DNA of 64,000 nucleotides from Rahnella sikkimica (GCF_002951615.1 NZ_CP019062.1:4402001-4466000), one strand, 5' to 3'; positions 1 through 9,864 are shown, counted from the first letter of the stretch. Notes: generated by a model not told the origin, from the letters alone. Program-made: numbers and translations.

Positions 1-284
1 CGAAAGGTGCGCCAATTGCCGTGCCGGCCACAGGACAGGCGCCATTGCTTGAGAATGGCTTCAAGACGAAATATCCGCTTTATACGCTGACTGCGGCAGG
101 ACTCAGCCCGCTGGGTTCGCTGGGTGGTTATCAGGAAGCCAGCCTTCTGCGGCTGGATATGGGCACCAGTTATCAGTACTGGTACGGGTTGCCGAACTTC
201 TACACCATCACCCGTTACAACCACAGCGTGCACTACGCGATGGCGGTCTGGCAGTTGGGTGAGGCGGTAAAAGCGGCGCGCTGA
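1..284 (+). CDS. mltB: Membrane-bound lytic murein transglycosylase B, C-terminal end (partial)
   Basis: The frame is open from the first bases of the window to a TGA at 282-284, so only the last ~94 residues are present. The tail GLPNFYTITRYNHSVHYAMA followed by VWQLGEAV is the characteristic end of MltB, a glycoside hydrolase family 103 enzyme that cleaves peptidoglycan with formation of 1,6-anhydromuramyl ends. The N-terminal lipoprotein signal and the catalytic glutamate lie upstream of the window. The next gene is pncC, the same order as in related enterobacteria. Identification rests on this conserved C-terminus. Confidence 0.85.
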   Translation, partial: KGAPIAVPATGQAPLLENGFKTKYPLYTLTAAGLSPLGSLGGYQEASLLRLDMGTSYQYWYGLPNFYTITRYNHSVHYAMAVWQLGEAVKAAR

Positions 285-447
285 GCCTGATTTTCTGCTT
301 TATTACGGAGGGCCGCCTAGTGTGGCCCTTCTTTTTGCCTTTTATTCCAATTCTGAATACATCGCGCAAAATACACCGACGGGACTCACACAGCGAAAGA
401 GAAATGCTAACATCAGGTTGAATTCAGCTGACCCGCCAGGATGGAAT

Positions 448-936
448 ATGGACGAAAAACGTTTACGTGAATTGAGTGCAGAAATCGGCACTGAGCTTAA
501 ATCTCAGGGATTGTGGATCACCTGCGCGGAATCTTGTACCGGCGGATTAATTGCCAAGGCCATCACGGACATAGCCGGAAGCTCAGCCTGGTTTGATCGC
601 GGTTTCGTCACCTACAGCAATGCTTCCAAGCATGAATTACTGGGTGTTTCCGAAACGACGCTGGAGCAGTATGGTGCGGTAAGCGAGCAGGTCGTGCATG
701 AAATGGCGCAGGGCGTTTTGCATGCGGCGGGAGCCGATATTGCGGTGTCCGTCAGCGGTATTGCCGGGCCTGACGGGGGTTCTGAAGAAAAACCCGTGGG
801 AACCGTCTGGTTTGGTTTTGCCGGAAAAGACGGACGTGTTGTGACGGTAAAACAACAATTTTCTGGCGATCGCGAAGCGGTGCGTTTGCAAGCTGCTGTT
901 TTTTCGCTACAAACTGCGTTATCTGAGTTTCTGTAA
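448..936 (+). CDS. pncC: Nicotinamide-nucleotide amidohydrolase PncC (CinA C-terminal family)
   Basis: A 162-aa stand-alone CinA C-terminal domain, matching the length of E. coli PncC (YgaD). The family deamidates nicotinamide mononucleotide to nicotinate mononucleotide in pyridine-nucleotide recycling. Visible family motifs are AESCTGG near residues 28-34 and SGIAGPDGG near residue 100. The ATG at 448 is chosen because the family begins there; the upstream in-frame extension to 322 runs through non-conserved sequence. It lies directly before recA, as in E. coli. The cytoplasmic enzyme stands apart from the longer competence-type CinA proteins, which carry an extra N-terminal domain. Confidence 0.9.
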   Translation: MDEKRLRELSAEIGTELKSQGLWITCAESCTGGLIAKAITDIAGSSAWFDRGFVTYSNASKHELLGVSETTLEQYGAVSEQVVHEMAQGVLHAAGADIAVSVSGIAGPDGGSEEKPVGTVWFGFAGKDGRVVTVKQQFSGDREAVRLQAAVFSLQTALSEFL

Positions 937-944
937 AATTAGGC

Positions 945-972
945 TTGATACTGTATGAGCATACAGTATAAT
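945..972 (+). promoter_or_regulatory. recA promoter with LexA (SOS) box
   Basis: A -35 element TTGATA (945-950) is separated by 16 bp from a perfect -10 TATAAT (967-972). The spacer is filled by TACTGTATGAGCATACAGTA (949-968), a consensus LexA box (CTGT-N8-ACAG). LexA bound here would block RNA polymerase until DNA damage activates RecA. The arrangement matches the well-known recA control region. Confidence 0.95.
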
Positions 973-1049
973 TACTGCCAATTACCTGTACATAAATTAT
1001 ATTCAGTGATGCAGGTTGGATGTTCCCCTGTATCAGACGAGGAGTAAAA

Positions 1050-2114
1050 ATGGCTATTGATGAGAACAAGCAAAAAGCGTTAGCTGCAGCACTGGGCCAG
1101 ATTGAAAAGCAATTCGGTAAAGGCTCCATCATGCGTCTGGGTGAAGATCGCTCTATGGACGTGGAAACGATCTCTACCGGCTCTTTGTCTCTGGATATCG
1201 CGTTAGGCGCTGGCGGTTTGCCGATGGGCCGTATCGTCGAAATCTACGGGCCGGAATCTTCCGGTAAAACGACGCTGACCTTGCAGGTTATCGCTGCTGC
1301 ACAGCGCGAAGGCAAAACCTGTGCGTTCATCGATGCGGAGCACGCACTGGACCCTATCTACGCTAAGAAATTGGGCGTAGATATCGATAATCTGCTGTGT
1401 TCTCAGCCGGATACCGGTGAGCAGGCGCTGGAAATTTGTGACGCGCTGACCCGTTCAGGGGCGGTTGACGTTATCATCGTCGACTCCGTGGCTGCATTGA
1501 CGCCTAAAGCTGAAATCGAAGGTGAAATTGGTGACTCTCACATGGGCCTCGCGGCACGTATGATGAGCCAGGCAATGCGTAAACTCGCAGGTAACCTGAA
1601 AAACGCCAACACCTTGCTGATCTTCATCAACCAGATCCGTATGAAAATCGGTGTGATGTTCGGTAACCCGGAAACCACCACCGGCGGTAACGCACTGAAA
1701 TTCTATGCTTCTGTTCGTCTGGATATCCGTCGTATCGGCGCTATCAAAGAAGGCGACGTGGTGATCGGTAGCGAAACCCGCGTGAAAGTGGTGAAGAACA
1801 AAATTGCTGCGCCATTTAAACAAGCTGAATTCCAGATCTTATACGGTGAAGGCATCAACATTAACGGTGAGTTGATCGATTTAGGCGTTAAGCACAAATT
1901 GGTCGAGAAAGCCGGTGCATGGTACAGCTATAACGGTGAGAAAATTGGTCAGGGTAAATCGAACTCTTGCAACTATCTCAAAGAAAACCCGAAAATCGCT
2001 GCTGAGCTGGATAAAAAACTGCGTGACATGCTGTTGAACGGTAACGGTGAACTGAGCGTTGCCACGACAGCGGAAGACGCTGATGACAACGTGGAAACCA
2101 GCGAAGAGTTTTAA
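1050..2114 (+). CDS. recA: Recombinase RecA
   Basis: A 354-aa protein beginning [15 protein letters not shown], with Walker [10 protein letters not shown] near residue 67 and a DNA-binding loop region containing the [10 protein letters not shown] segment. The C-terminus is acidic ([13 protein letters not shown]). RecA polymerises on single-stranded DNA, catalyses strand exchange, and acts as co-protease for LexA self-cleavage. The start at 1050 follows a strong GAGGAG ribosome site; the in-frame ATG at 1020 is rejected because it lies before that site. It is preceded by its SOS-controlled promoter and followed by a terminator and recX. Its product links DNA damage to the LexA-boxed gene of the tail island at 29 kb. 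Confidence 0.99.
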   Translation: MAIDENKQKALAAALGQIEKQFGKGSIMRLGEDRSMDVETISTGSLSLDIALGAGGLPMGRIVEIYGPESSGKTTLTLQVIAAAQREGKTCAFIDAEHALDPIYAKKLGVDIDNLLCSQPDTGEQALEICDALTRSGAVDVIIVDSVAALTPKAEIEGEIGDSHMGLAARMMSQAMRKLAGNLKNANTLLIFINQIRMKIGVMFGNPETTTGGNALKFYASVRLDIRRIGAIKEGDVVIGSETRVKVVKNKIAAPFKQAEFQILYGEGININGELIDLGVKHKLVEKAGAWYSYNGEKIGQGKSNSCNYLKENPKIAAELDKKLRDMLLNGNGELSVATTAEDADDNVETSEEF

Positions 2115-2145
2115 TTTCGCGGTTGTCTGAAGTCACAGTCGATCT

Positions 2146-2177
2146 AAAATGCCAGCCTGGTTTCAGGCTGGCATTTT
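2146..2177 (+). terminator. recA terminator (rho-independent, possibly leaky into recX)
   Basis: A near-perfect hairpin, AAAATGCCAGCCTG paired with CAGGCTGGCATTTT, ends in a T run just after recA. In E. coli recX is expressed by read-through of such a terminator; the same could hold here because recX begins 20 bp further on with no obvious separate promoter. Confidence 0.9.
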
Positions 2178-2196
2178 GCATATCTGAGGGACCCTG

Positions 2197-2886
2197 ATGT
2201 CCAGTGAAAAAGCATCCAGTCAAAATGTCATCGATCTGAAACGACTTCTTGAAGAAGTTGAACAAAGCAGTGAATCCACGCTGTTTGCGCCTCAGGAAAA
2301 AGATGAGAGTGCGGCGAAAATTAATACACTGATCAGCCGTGCGATGCGCCTGTTGTCTCAGCGTGATCATGGTGAAGCTGAACTACGTCGTAAACTGCTT
2401 ATCCCACCAGTCCCCTTTGTAAAACCCCAGAATAAACAAAGTCGCTGGCCTTCACGTAAACGACCAGACGATAATGCATTTGATGAAGACAATCCGGTAA
2501 AAGTGCGTCCGGAGCCACGCCCTGTACCGGAAGAAATCCTGGAGGAACACGTTCAGGCGGTAATCGACTATTGCTATCAGCATCACTGGCTTGATGATGC
2601 CAAATTTGCCAGTCGCTACATTTCCGGCCGCAGCAACAAAGGCTACGGCGCACAACGCATTCGTTCGGAATTACTGCAAAAAGGTGTCGATAAAGAAATC
2701 ATATCGACAGCACTGGAGGAAACGGAGGTTGACTGGTGTGTTCTGGCGCGGGATATTGCCGTCAGAAAGTTTGGAGAAAATTTACCGAAAGACTGGAAAG
2801 AAAAATCGAAAGTTTTGCGTTATTTACTCTATCGGGGTTTCTTTCAGGAAGAAATACAGTCGATTTATCGCGATTTTGACGATTGA
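2197..2886 (+). CDS. recX: RecA regulatory protein RecX (long form with internal insertion)
   Basis: RecX binds and caps RecA filaments and inhibits their extension. The three-helix repeat modules are recognisable: AMRLLSQRDHGEAELRRKL, then HHWLDDAKFASRYISGRSNK with GYGAQRIRSELLQKG, and a last module ending LYRGFFQEEIQSIYRDF. At 229 aa it is much longer than the 166 aa of E. coli RecX. The excess is a ~45-residue polar N-terminal extension and a ~40-residue Pro/Arg/Asp-rich insertion between modules 1 and 2 (about residues 69-112). The gene lies 82 bp after recA, on the same strand. The start at 2197 follows a GAGGGACC segment. Confidence 0.9.
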   Translation: MSSEKASSQNVIDLKRLLEEVEQSSESTLFAPQEKDESAAKINTLISRAMRLLSQRDHGEAELRRKLLIPPVPFVKPQNKQSRWPSRKRPDDNAFDEDNPVKVRPEPRPVPEEILEEHVQAVIDYCYQHHWLDDAKFASRYISGRSNKGYGAQRIRSELLQKGVDKEIISTALEETEVDWCVLARDIAVRKFGENLPKDWKEKSKVLRYLLYRGFFQEEIQSIYRDFDD

Positions 2887-3024
2887 CCGCATACGGTATT
2901 TTACTTCCCCGCGCAGAAATTTTATCTTATCCGCACTTTTTCGTTCGTGAGCTGTACAGATTGCTGCCATATGCAGCGTGATCCGGCTCAAGAGCCGTTC
3001 TTCCAGCATGATTCCGGGATATTT

Positions 3025-5652
3025 ATGAGCAAGAGCACCGCTGAGATCCGTCAAGCGTTTCTCGATTTCTTCCAGAGTAAGGGACACAACGTTGTTTCAA
3101 GCAGTTCGCTTGTCCCGACAAACGATCCGACACTGTTGTTTACCAATGCCGGGATGAACCAATTTAAAGACGTTTTCCTCGGTTTGGATAAACGCGATTA
3201 CAGCCGTGCCACCACATCTCAACGTTGTGTGCGTGCTGGTGGTAAACACAACGACCTCGAAAACGTCGGCTACACCGCCCGTCACCACACCTTCTTCGAA
3301 ATGCTGGGCAACTTCAGCTTTGGCGATTACTTCAAGCATGACGCAATCAACTACGCCTGGGAATTACTGACCGGCGAAAACTGGTTCAATTTGCCGAAAG
3401 AGAAGCTTTGGGTCACCGTCTATGAGACTGATGACGAAGCATTTGAAATCTGGGAAAAAGAAGTTGGCGTTCCAAAAGAGCGTATTATCCGCATTGGCGA
3501 TAATAAAGGCGGCGCTTACGCTTCTGACAACTTCTGGCAGATGGGTGACACCGGTCCTTGCGGTCCTTGCACCGAAATTTTCTTCGATCATGGCGACCAC
3601 ATCTGGGGCGGTCCTCCGGGATCTGCTGAAGAAGATGGCGACCGTTACATCGAAATCTGGAACATCGTGTTCATGCAGTTCAACCGTCAATCTGACGGCA
3701 CCATGCTGCCATTGCCTAAACCTTCCGTCGATACCGGGATGGGACTTGAGCGTATCACCGCTGTTATGCAGCATGTGAACTCAAACTATGACATCGATCT
3801 GTTCCAGAAACTGATCGCCGCCGTTGCTGATGTGACTGGCGCGACCGATCTGACCAGCAAATCTCTGCGGGTTATCGCTGACCATATCCGTTCTTGCGCA
3901 TTCCTGATTGCAGACGGCGTGATCCCTTCGAATGAAAACCGTGGCTACGTGCTGCGTCGTATCATTCGTCGTGCGATCCGCCACGGCAACATGCTGGGCG
4001 CGAAAGACACCTTCTTCTACAAACTGGTTGCTCCATTAATTGACGTGATGGGCCCGGCGGCGGCAGAGCTGAAAGAACAGCAAGCCATGGTTGAGCAGTT
4101 GCTGAAAACCGAAGAAGAGCAATTTGCCCGTACTCTGGAGCGCGGTCTGGCGCTGTTGGATGACGAATTGTCTTCTCTAAAAGGCGATACGCTGGACGGT
4201 GAGATTGCTTTCCGTTTGTACGACACCTTTGGTTTCCCGCTGGATCTGACAGCGGACGTGTGCCGCGAGCGCAACTTGAAAGTTGACGAAGTCGGTTTCG
4301 AGAAAGCGATGGAAGTTCAGCGTCGTCGTGCGCGCGAGTCCAGCGGTTTCAGCGCGGACTACAACAGCATGGTGCGCGTTGACGGTGTTACGCAGTTCTC
4401 CGGTTATGAACATCTGCAACGTCAGTCTAAAGTCGTTGCGCTGTTCATCAATGGTCAGCCTGTAAATGAAATCCAGGCGGGCGATAATGCTATCGTCGTT
4501 CTGGATGACACACCATTCTACGGCGAGTCTGGCGGTCAGGTTGGCGATAAAGGCATCCTGAAAACGACGGCGGGCACTTTCGCGGTTTCTGATACCCAAA
4601 AATATGGCAAAGCCATTGGTCATCAGGGCTCGCTGAACGCAGGCAAACTGAGCATTGGCGACAGCGTTGAAGCCGAAGTTGACGTTGAGCGCCGCGAACG
4701 TATTCGTCTGAATCACTCCGCGACTCACTTGCTGCACGCTGCACTGCGTCAGGTCCTGGGCAAACACGTTGCTCAGAAAGGTTCGCTGGTTAACGATAAC
4801 TATCTGCGTTTCGACTTCTCGCATTTCGAAGCGATGAAACCGGAAGAAATTCGTCAGGTCGAAGATCTGGTGAACGCGCAAATTCGCCGAAATTTGCCCA
4901 TTCAGACCACCATCATGGATCTGGATGACGCAAAAGAAAAAGGCGCGATGGCGCTCTTTGGTGAGAAATACGAAGACAGCGTTCGTGTGCTGACCATGGG
5001 TGATTTCTCCACCGAGTTGTGCGGCGGTACTCACGCCAGCCGTACCGGTGATATCGGTCTGTTCCGTATTCAGAGCGAGTCAGGCACGGCGGCAGGTGTT
5101 CGCCGTATAGAAGCCATTACCGGTGAAAACGCCATTCATGCTCTGCATCAGCAAAGTGATTTGCTGCAAGATGTTGCGCACATGGTAAAAGGTGATGTGA
5201 ACAGCATTACCGATAAAATCCGTACTCTGATTGAGCGTTCCCGCGTGCTGGAAAAAGAACTTCAGCAGGTGAAAGGGCAACAAGCCGCGCAGGAGAGTGC
5301 TTCACTTTCCAGCCAGGCGAAAGAAGTGAAAGGCGTTAAACTGCTGGTTCGTCAGCTGGATAACGTAGAGCCTAAAATTCTGCGTACGATGGTTGATGAC
5401 CTGAAAAATCAGTTGGGCTCAGTGATTATTGTTCTGGCAACCATTGCTGACGATAAAGTTAGCCTGATTGCTGGTGTCACGAAAGATCTGACTGATCGCG
5501 TTAAAGCAGGGGATCTTATTGCTTCTGTTGCCCAGCAGGTGGGCGGCAAAGGCGGTGGTCGTCCTGATATGGCGCAGGCAGGGGGAAGTGACGTACAGGC
5601 ATTACCGGCTGCACTGGCAACGGTAGAAGCCTGGGTTGAATCCAGGCTGTAA
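3025..5652 (+). CDS. alaS: Alanyl-tRNA synthetase
   Basis: An 875-aa class II synthetase that charges tRNA-Ala and edits mischarged Ser and Gly. The N-terminal aminoacylation core (motif 2 region [16 protein letters not shown]) is followed by the editing domain with zinc-ligand motifs [11 protein letters not shown] and CGGTHA, and a C-terminal DHHA1 domain rich in glycine ([15 protein letters not shown]). The start [12 protein letters not shown] at 3025 matches the family; the open frame upstream to 2947 is not conserved. The gene sits between recX and csrA as in E. coli. Confidence 0.98.
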   Translation: MSKSTAEIRQAFLDFFQSKGHNVVSSSSLVPTNDPTLLFTNAGMNQFKDVFLGLDKRDYSRATTSQRCVRAGGKHNDLENVGYTARHHTFFEMLGNFSFGDYFKHDAINYAWELLTGENWFNLPKEKLWVTVYETDDEAFEIWEKEVGVPKERIIRIGDNKGGAYASDNFWQMGDTGPCGPCTEIFFDHGDHIWGGPPGSAEEDGDRYIEIWNIVFMQFNRQSDGTMLPLPKPSVDTGMGLERITAVMQHVNSNYDIDLFQKLIAAVADVTGATDLTSKSLRVIADHIRSCAFLIADGVIPSNENRGYVLRRIIRRAIRHGNMLGAKDTFFYKLVAPLIDVMGPAAAELKEQQAMVEQLLKTEEEQFARTLERGLALLDDELSSLKGDTLDGEIAFRLYDTFGFPLDLTADVCRERNLKVDEVGFEKAMEVQRRRARESSGFSADYNSMVRVDGVTQFSGYEHLQRQSKVVALFINGQPVNEIQAGDNAIVVLDDTPFYGESGGQVGDKGILKTTAGTFAVSDTQKYGKAIGHQGSLNAGKLSIGDSVEAEVDVERRERIRLNHSATHLLHAALRQVLGKHVAQKGSLVNDNYLRFDFSHFEAMKPEEIRQVEDLVNAQIRRNLPIQTTIMDLDDAKEKGAMALFGEKYEDSVRVLTMGDFSTELCGGTHASRTGDIGLFRIQSESGTAAGVRRIEAITGENAIHALHQQSDLLQDVAHMVKGDVNSITDKIRTLIERSRVLEKELQQVKGQQAAQESASLSSQAKEVKGVKLLVRQLDNVEPKILRTMVDDLKNQLGSVIIVLATIADDKVSLIAGVTKDLTDRVKAGDLIASVAQQVGGKGGGRPDMAQAGGSDVQALPAALATVEAWVESRL

Positions 5653-5907
5653 TAAGAAATAAATAGCTAACCTGGAAAACGCCATAATGTGTTGTGCAAT
5701 ATGGTGTTTTCGGTCTTAATGGCAGGGTAAGCCTCGCGATAAAAGTCGCGGCAATGATGATATCGGCTAAACTGAAAGTATCTGGCTTGAGTTGCAGGTC
5801 GCTTACAGTTTATGTAGGGGGTCATGGCTTACGTTTTACCTGCTTATGATAGATAATGGCCGGGAAACTGAGAGACCCGACTCTTTTAATTATTCAAGGA
5901 GCAAAGA

Positions 5908-6093
5908 ATGCTTATTCTAACTCGCCGAGTTGGTGAAACCCTCATGATTGGCGATGAGGTGACTGTTACCGTTTTAGGTGTTAAAGGTAATCAGGTGCGT
6001 ATTGGTGTGAATGCGCCAAAAGAGGTTTCTGTTCACCGTGAAGAGATCTACCAGCGTATCCAGGCTGAAAAATCTCAACAGACGAGTTTCTGA
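5908..6093 (+). CDS. csrA: Carbon storage regulator CsrA (RsmA)
   Basis: A 61-aa RNA-binding protein essentially identical in layout to E. coli CsrA ([16 protein letters not shown]...). CsrA dimers bind GGA motifs in mRNA leaders and regulate glycogen, motility, biofilm and virulence genes. A strong ribosome site AAGGAG precedes the ATG. The 255-bp gap between alaS and csrA holds no ORF and presumably contains the csrA promoters. Confidence 0.98.
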   Translation: MLILTRRVGETLMIGDEVTVTVLGVKGNQVRIGVNAPKEVSVHREEIYQRIQAEKSQQTSF

Positions 6094-6128
6094 TTTACGA
6101 GGCGTCTCGCCGATGGCGAGGCGCTGAA

Positions 6129-6274
6129 CTTCCTTTGTTCCCGTTTTTGATTTTTCTCCCCTTATTTTACAGCCTCCCTGGTTTTCATTTTCTTTCTGCG
6201 TCTTCCCTTAAACCTGTCTTTCTTTAAAAACTAAGTCTTTTTTTTGACCTTTTAGTCCTGTTTTTGCCTTCAAA
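6129..6274. other. Pyrimidine-rich intergenic tract between csrA and the tRNA operon
   Basis: No gene is visible between csrA (ends 6093) and the tRNA promoter (6329). The + strand here is strongly C/T-biased for about 145 nt, with many TTTT, CCCC and CTT runs and few G residues. A GC-rich hairpin (about 6099-6124) immediately follows csrA but lacks a clean T run. C-rich, G-poor, unstructured RNA is typical of Rho loading sites, so Rho-dependent termination of csrA is a plausible role; this is inference. Confidence 0.4.
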
Positions 6275-6328
6275 CTGCTCAGGTTGCGCGTGAAATGTCC
6301 AAACGGGTGATTGTTAGGAAAAAAGGGT

Positions 6329-6356
6329 TTGACTTATAAGGGCCAGAAAGTAATAT
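6329..6356 (+). promoter_or_regulatory. Promoter of the serV-argV-type tRNA operon
   Basis: TTGACT (6329-6334), a 16-bp spacer and TAATAT (6351-6356), followed by a GC-rich discriminator GTGCGCC. A GC-rich discriminator is typical of stringently controlled stable RNA promoters. The first tRNA begins 63 bp after the -10 element. Confidence 0.8.
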
Positions 6357-6418
6357 GTGCGCCACGCAGTGCCGATGAGCTTGAACAAAGTTAGTCAGCA
6401 CACTCGCAAGAGGCGTAT

Positions 6419-6511
6419 GGTGAGGTGGCCGAGAGGCTGAAGGCGCTCCCCTGCTAAGGGAGTATGCGGTCAAAAGCTGCATCCGGGGTTCGAATCCCCG
6501 CCTCACCGCCA
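6419..6511 (+). tRNA. serV: tRNA-Ser(GCT)
   Basis: A 93-nt class II tRNA with long variable arm. The acceptor stem GGTGAGG pairs with CCTCACC, the T loop GGTTCGAATCC is intact, and CCA is encoded. The anticodon GCT is at 6453-6455 in the loop CTGCTAA. It is the first gene of a four-tRNA cluster following csrA, as in E. coli. Confidence 0.97.
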
Positions 6512-6519
6512 TTTAAAAT

Positions 6520-6596
6520 GCACCCATAGCTCAGCTGGATAGAGTACTCGGCTACGAACCGAGCGGTCGGAAGTTCGAATCTTCCTGGGTGCACCA
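6520..6596 (+). tRNA. tRNA-Arg(ACG), copy 1
   Basis: A 77-nt tRNA starting GCACCCATAGCTCAGC and ending with encoded CCA. The anticodon loop CTACGAA gives anticodon ACG (6554-6556), whose A34 is normally deaminated to inosine by TadA. It lies 8 bp after tRNA-Ser in the same transcript. Confidence 0.97.
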
Positions 6597-6706
6597 TACT
6601 TTTCAAAGCGTATGTTGATTTGCAATCAAATGAGCGCGATGGGCAAAGGCGAAAGCCGATGTAGTACGGAAAAATGGTTAGGTAAATCTGCAGTAAGAAT
6701 CAAAAT

Positions 6707-6783
6707 GCACCCATAGCTCAGCTGGATAGAGTACTCGGCTACGAACCGAGCGGTCGGAAGTTCGAATCTTCCTGGGTGCACCA
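6707..6783 (+). tRNA. tRNA-Arg(ACG), copy 2
   Basis: Identical to the 6520 copy over its 77 nt, including the encoded CCA. The 110-bp spacer before it holds no gene. Confidence 0.97.
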
Positions 6784-6828
6784 TTCTTCCTCTTAGTATT
6801 TTCCGAAACAACTCAGTTCGACCCCAAT

Positions 6829-6905
6829 GCACCCATAGCTCAGCTGGATAGAGTACTCGGCTACGAACCGAGCGGTCGGAAGTTCGAATCTTCCTGGGTG
6901 CACCA
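6829..6905 (+). tRNA. tRNA-Arg(ACG), copy 3
   Basis: Third identical 77-nt copy, last gene of the tRNA operon, followed by a rho-independent terminator at about 6945. Confidence 0.97.
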
Positions 6906-6944
6906 TATTCAAGATGCCGAAATGATTTAGCTCATACGGTATTA

Positions 6945-6970
6945 GAAAAACCCGCTTCGGCGGGTTTTTT
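6945..6970 (+). terminator. Terminator of the tRNA operon
   Basis: Hairpin AAACCCGC-TTCG-GCGGGTTTTTT: a 6-7 bp GC stem with a stable TTCG loop and six T residues, 40 bp after the last tRNA-Arg. Confidence 0.93.
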
Positions 6971-7127
6971 GCTTTCTGCTTTTCCTCTTTGATTTCCCTC
7001 CCTTCTTTTTTATTTCCCTGATTTTTCTGACGTGTTCGGATGTGCTGTAGATGCGGACAAAATGCGACTTTCGTCAGACTTTGCGATAAAGTAGTTTTCC
7101 TGTTTTTTCGTGATCATGGAGCATTCG

Positions 7128-7694
7128 ATGTACGATCGATACGAAGGGCTAATATTTGATATGGATGGCACCCTATTGGATACAGAACCTACGCACCGTA
7201 AGGCATGGCATCAGGTATTGACCAAATACAGCATGCATTATGATGTCGAATCCATGGTCGCTCTGAATGGTTCTCCAACCTGGCACATTGCCCGGTTTGT
7301 TATCGACAGCAATAACGTCGAAATGGATCCTCATCTTCTTGCCGCAGAGAAAACCGCTGCCGTGCAGGAAATGCTGTTTGATGCCGTGCGTCCTTTGGCA
7401 CTAATAGATGTCGTGAAGGCTTATCATGGCCGCCGGCCAATGGCAGTCGGGACGGGCAGCGAGCACGGGATGGCGGATGCGTTGTTGCGTCATTTAGGGC
7501 TGCGCGATTGCTTTGATGCGATTGTGGGCGCGAATGATGTGCAAAACCACAAACCTGCACCAGACACCTTTTTACGCTGCGCTGAGTTAATCGGCGTGCC
7601 TCCTGAGAAATGCGTTGTTTTTGAAGACGCAGATTTTGGTATTGAGGCAGCCCGGCGTGCCAATATGGATTTTGTGGACGTGCGTACGCTGTGA
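7128..7694 (+). CDS. yqaB: Fructose-1-phosphate/6-phosphogluconate phosphatase YqaB (HAD family)
   Basis: A 188-aa HAD-superfamily phosphatase. The nucleophile motif FDMDGTLLD sits at residues ~10-18, the Thr/Ser motif is in AVGTGS, and the third and fourth motifs are in HKPAPDTF and VVFEDADFGIEAA. The E. coli homologue dephosphorylates fructose-1-phosphate. The ATG at 7128 (MYDRYEGLIF) matches the family and has GGAG upstream. The stop overlaps the start of yqaA by 4 bp, so the two are translationally coupled. Confidence 0.93.
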   Translation: MYDRYEGLIFDMDGTLLDTEPTHRKAWHQVLTKYSMHYDVESMVALNGSPTWHIARFVIDSNNVEMDPHLLAAEKTAAVQEMLFDAVRPLALIDVVKAYHGRRPMAVGTGSEHGMADALLRHLGLRDCFDAIVGANDVQNHKPAPDTFLRCAELIGVPPEKCVVFEDADFGIEAARRANMDFVDVRTL

Positions 7695-8119
7695 GCAGTG
7701 TGGTGGCGTTAGCTTCATTATTTGGCAGCAGTTTTCTCAGCGCGACATTATTGCCCGGAAATTCAGAAGTCTTATTAGTCGCTTTATTGTCAGCTGGCAG
7801 CGCAATGCCAGCGGCACTGGTTTTGTCTGCAACTGTTGGCAATACCTTAGGTGGCATAACCAACGTCATCATCGGACGCTTTGTGCCGCAACTCAAACCG
7901 CAACGCGGACTTGATGTTGCTCAGAACTGGCTGAAGCGTTTTGGATCGGCAGCATTGTTGCTGAGCTGGTTGCCGGTGATTGGCGATGTGTTGTGCGTGT
8001 TAGCAGGTTGGCTGCGAATGCCGTGGGGTCCGGTGGTCTTTTTCATGTTGATTGGAAAGGCCGTGCGTTACATCGTGTTGACTGTTGTGACGTTACAGGG
8101 GCTTTCATGGTTCGCTTAG
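7691..8119 (+). CDS. yqaA: DedA/SNARE-associated family inner membrane protein YqaA
   Basis: A 142-aa protein with several hydrophobic segments and the glycine-rich [14 protein letters not shown] motif of the YqaA branch of the DedA/VTT family. The exact function is not established. It overlaps yqaB by 4 bp and gshA follows 85 bp later, the same three-gene order as in E. coli. Confidence 0.88.
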   Translation: MSSVVALASLFGSSFLSATLLPGNSEVLLVALLSAGSAMPAALVLSATVGNTLGGITNVIIGRFVPQLKPQRGLDVAQNWLKRFGSAALLLSWLPVIGDVLCVLAGWLRMPWGPVVFFMLIGKAVRYIVLTVVTLQGLSWFA

Positions 8120-8204
8120 ATTGGCATCAGTTATCAATTATGGTCACATCTATGCAGACTCAGTATGCTTGCAAATTAATGGTTTCACCGAGCGGGAGGT
8201 CAAT

Positions 8205-9779
8205 TTGATCCCGGATGTATCTCAGGCGCTTTCCTGGTTGGAAGCCCATCCTCAGGCATTAAAAGGTATTCGTCGCGGTATCGAGCGTGAAACGCTTCGT
8301 GTTAACGCTGATGGTTCACTGGCGACAACGGGACACCCTGAGTCCCTGGGTGCGGCTTTGACGCATCGCTGGATCACGACCGATTTTGCTGAAGCCTTAT
8401 TAGAATTTATTACTCCCGTCGATGACAATATTGAGCATCTGATGGCGTTTCTGCGTGACATTCACCGTCACGTCGCCCGTGAATTGGGTGATGAACGCAT
8501 GTGGCCGTTCAGCATGCCGTGCTTCATCGAATCCGGGCAGGATATCGAGCTGGCGCAGTACGGTTCGTCGAATGTCGGACGTTTCAAAACCCTGTATCGC
8601 GAAGGCCTGAAGAATCGTTACGGCGCGCTGATGCAGGTGATTTCGGGCATCCATTATAATTTCTCTCTGCCGCTGTCTTTCTGGCAGGAACGTTTGGGTG
8701 TTACGGATGTTGAAAGCGGGAAAGAAGCGATTTCAGCGGGCTACTTTAAACTGATCCGCAATTATTACCGCTTTGGCTGGGTGATCCCGTATCTGTTTGG
8801 TGCGTCGCCGGCGATCTGTAAATCCTTCCTGAAAGGGCGTGAAACCGATCTGCCGTTTGAATATACCGATGCCGGATTGTGTTATCTGCCGTACGCCACC
8901 TCGCTGCGTCTGAGTGATCTGGGTTATACCAACAAATCACAGAGCAATCTGGGGATCACGTTTAACGATCTGGAAACGTACGTTAAAGGTGTGAAGAGAG
9001 CGATTCATACTCCTTCTGCGGAATACGCGGAAATGGGCGTGAAGAAAGACGGGAAATACCTGCAGCTGAACACCAATGTGTTACAGATCGAGAACGAACT
9101 TTATGCGCCAATCCGTCCTAAGCGGGTCACTAAATCAGGTGAAACCCCCTCTGACGCACTGATGCGCGGCGGGATCGAATACATTGAAGTCCGTTCGCTG
9201 GACGTCAATCCGTTCTCTCCTGTGGGCATCGATGCGACCCAGGCGCGTTTCCTCGATCTGTTTTTGGTATGGTGTGCCTTAGCGGACGCACCGGAAATGA
9301 ACAGTGATGAGCTGCTTTGTACGCGAAAAAACTGGAACCGCGTGATCCTCGAAGGCCGCAAACCAGGTCAGACGATTGGTATCGGTTGCAACGATGAGCG
9401 TAAGCCGCTGGTCAGCGTCGGGAATGCATTGTTTGCTGACCTGAGCCGTGTGGCGCAGGTTATGGACGAGCAGAACGGCGATCACCTTTATCAGGATGTC
9501 TGCAAAGAACTTGTGGCCGCGTTTGATGATCCTGAACTGACGTATTCCGCGCGGATCCTCAAAGATCTGAAGCAGCAGGGCGGCGTGGGCAGCCTCGGGC
9601 TGGAACTGGCAGAAAGGTATCGTCAGATGCTGGTGAGTGAACCGCTGGAAGTTCTTGATGCCAGTGCATTAATGGCGGAGCAGGATGGTTCATGGCAGCG
9701 TCAGCGCGCATTGGAAGCGGGTGATACTCTAAGCTTTGAAGAATATCTGGCTGCAAATGCAGGCAGTACCGAAGAGTAG
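8205..9779 (+). CDS. gshA: Glutamate-cysteine ligase (TTG start)
   Basis: Catalyses ATP-dependent ligation of L-glutamate and L-cysteine, the first and rate-limiting step of glutathione synthesis. The 524-aa product has the conserved ERETLRVN and [15 protein letters not shown] segments and the [17 protein letters not shown] region. The protein family begins (M)IPDVSQAL, and here that codon is TTG at 8205, preceded by GGGAGG at an optimal distance. The same rare TTG start is used by E. coli gshA. The in-frame ATG further upstream (8121) would add non-conserved residues. Confidence 0.95.
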   Translation: MIPDVSQALSWLEAHPQALKGIRRGIERETLRVNADGSLATTGHPESLGAALTHRWITTDFAEALLEFITPVDDNIEHLMAFLRDIHRHVARELGDERMWPFSMPCFIESGQDIELAQYGSSNVGRFKTLYREGLKNRYGALMQVISGIHYNFSLPLSFWQERLGVTDVESGKEAISAGYFKLIRNYYRFGWVIPYLFGASPAICKSFLKGRETDLPFEYTDAGLCYLPYATSLRLSDLGYTNKSQSNLGITFNDLETYVKGVKRAIHTPSAEYAEMGVKKDGKYLQLNTNVLQIENELYAPIRPKRVTKSGETPSDALMRGGIEYIEVRSLDVNPFSPVGIDATQARFLDLFLVWCALADAPEMNSDELLCTRKNWNRVILEGRKPGQTIGIGCNDERKPLVSVGNALFADLSRVAQVMDEQNGDHLYQDVCKELVAAFDDPELTYSARILKDLKQQGGVGSLGLELAERYRQMLVSEPLEVLDASALMAEQDGSWQRQRALEAGDTLSFEEYLAANAGSTEE

Positions 9780-9784
9780 AAAAG

Positions 9785-9858
9785 AAAAAGGCCACAATCA
9801 ATGTGGCCAAATAAACATCTCTGTTTACAGGGATGATGATAACAAATGCGCGTCTTTC
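9785..9858 (-). ncRNA. micA: Small RNA MicA (sigma-E dependent, represses ompA)
   Basis: On the - strand between gshA and luxS, the sequence beginning GAAAGACGCGCATTTGTTAT and continuing CATCATCCCTG is the conserved 5' seed of MicA. A terminator follows: GGCCACA-TTGAT-TGTGGCC plus T5 (9785-9808). The length is 74 nt. In E. coli MicA sits in exactly this gap, is transcribed opposite to luxS, and with Hfq blocks translation of ompA and other outer membrane protein mRNAs during envelope stress. Only the central linker differs from E. coli as I recall it. Confidence 0.93.
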
Positions 9859-9864
9859 ACTAAT

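Noticed and set aside
4177..5034. 285-codon open frame antisense to alaS
   Set aside because: It mirrors alaS codon structure, has no ribosome site and no recognisable domain; it is a shadow of a G/C-rich conserved gene.
6520..6905. Three identical tRNA-Arg genes as a phage integration hotspot
   Set aside because: The flanks hold no integrase or partial tRNA copy; the arrangement is the normal serV-argV-type cluster.
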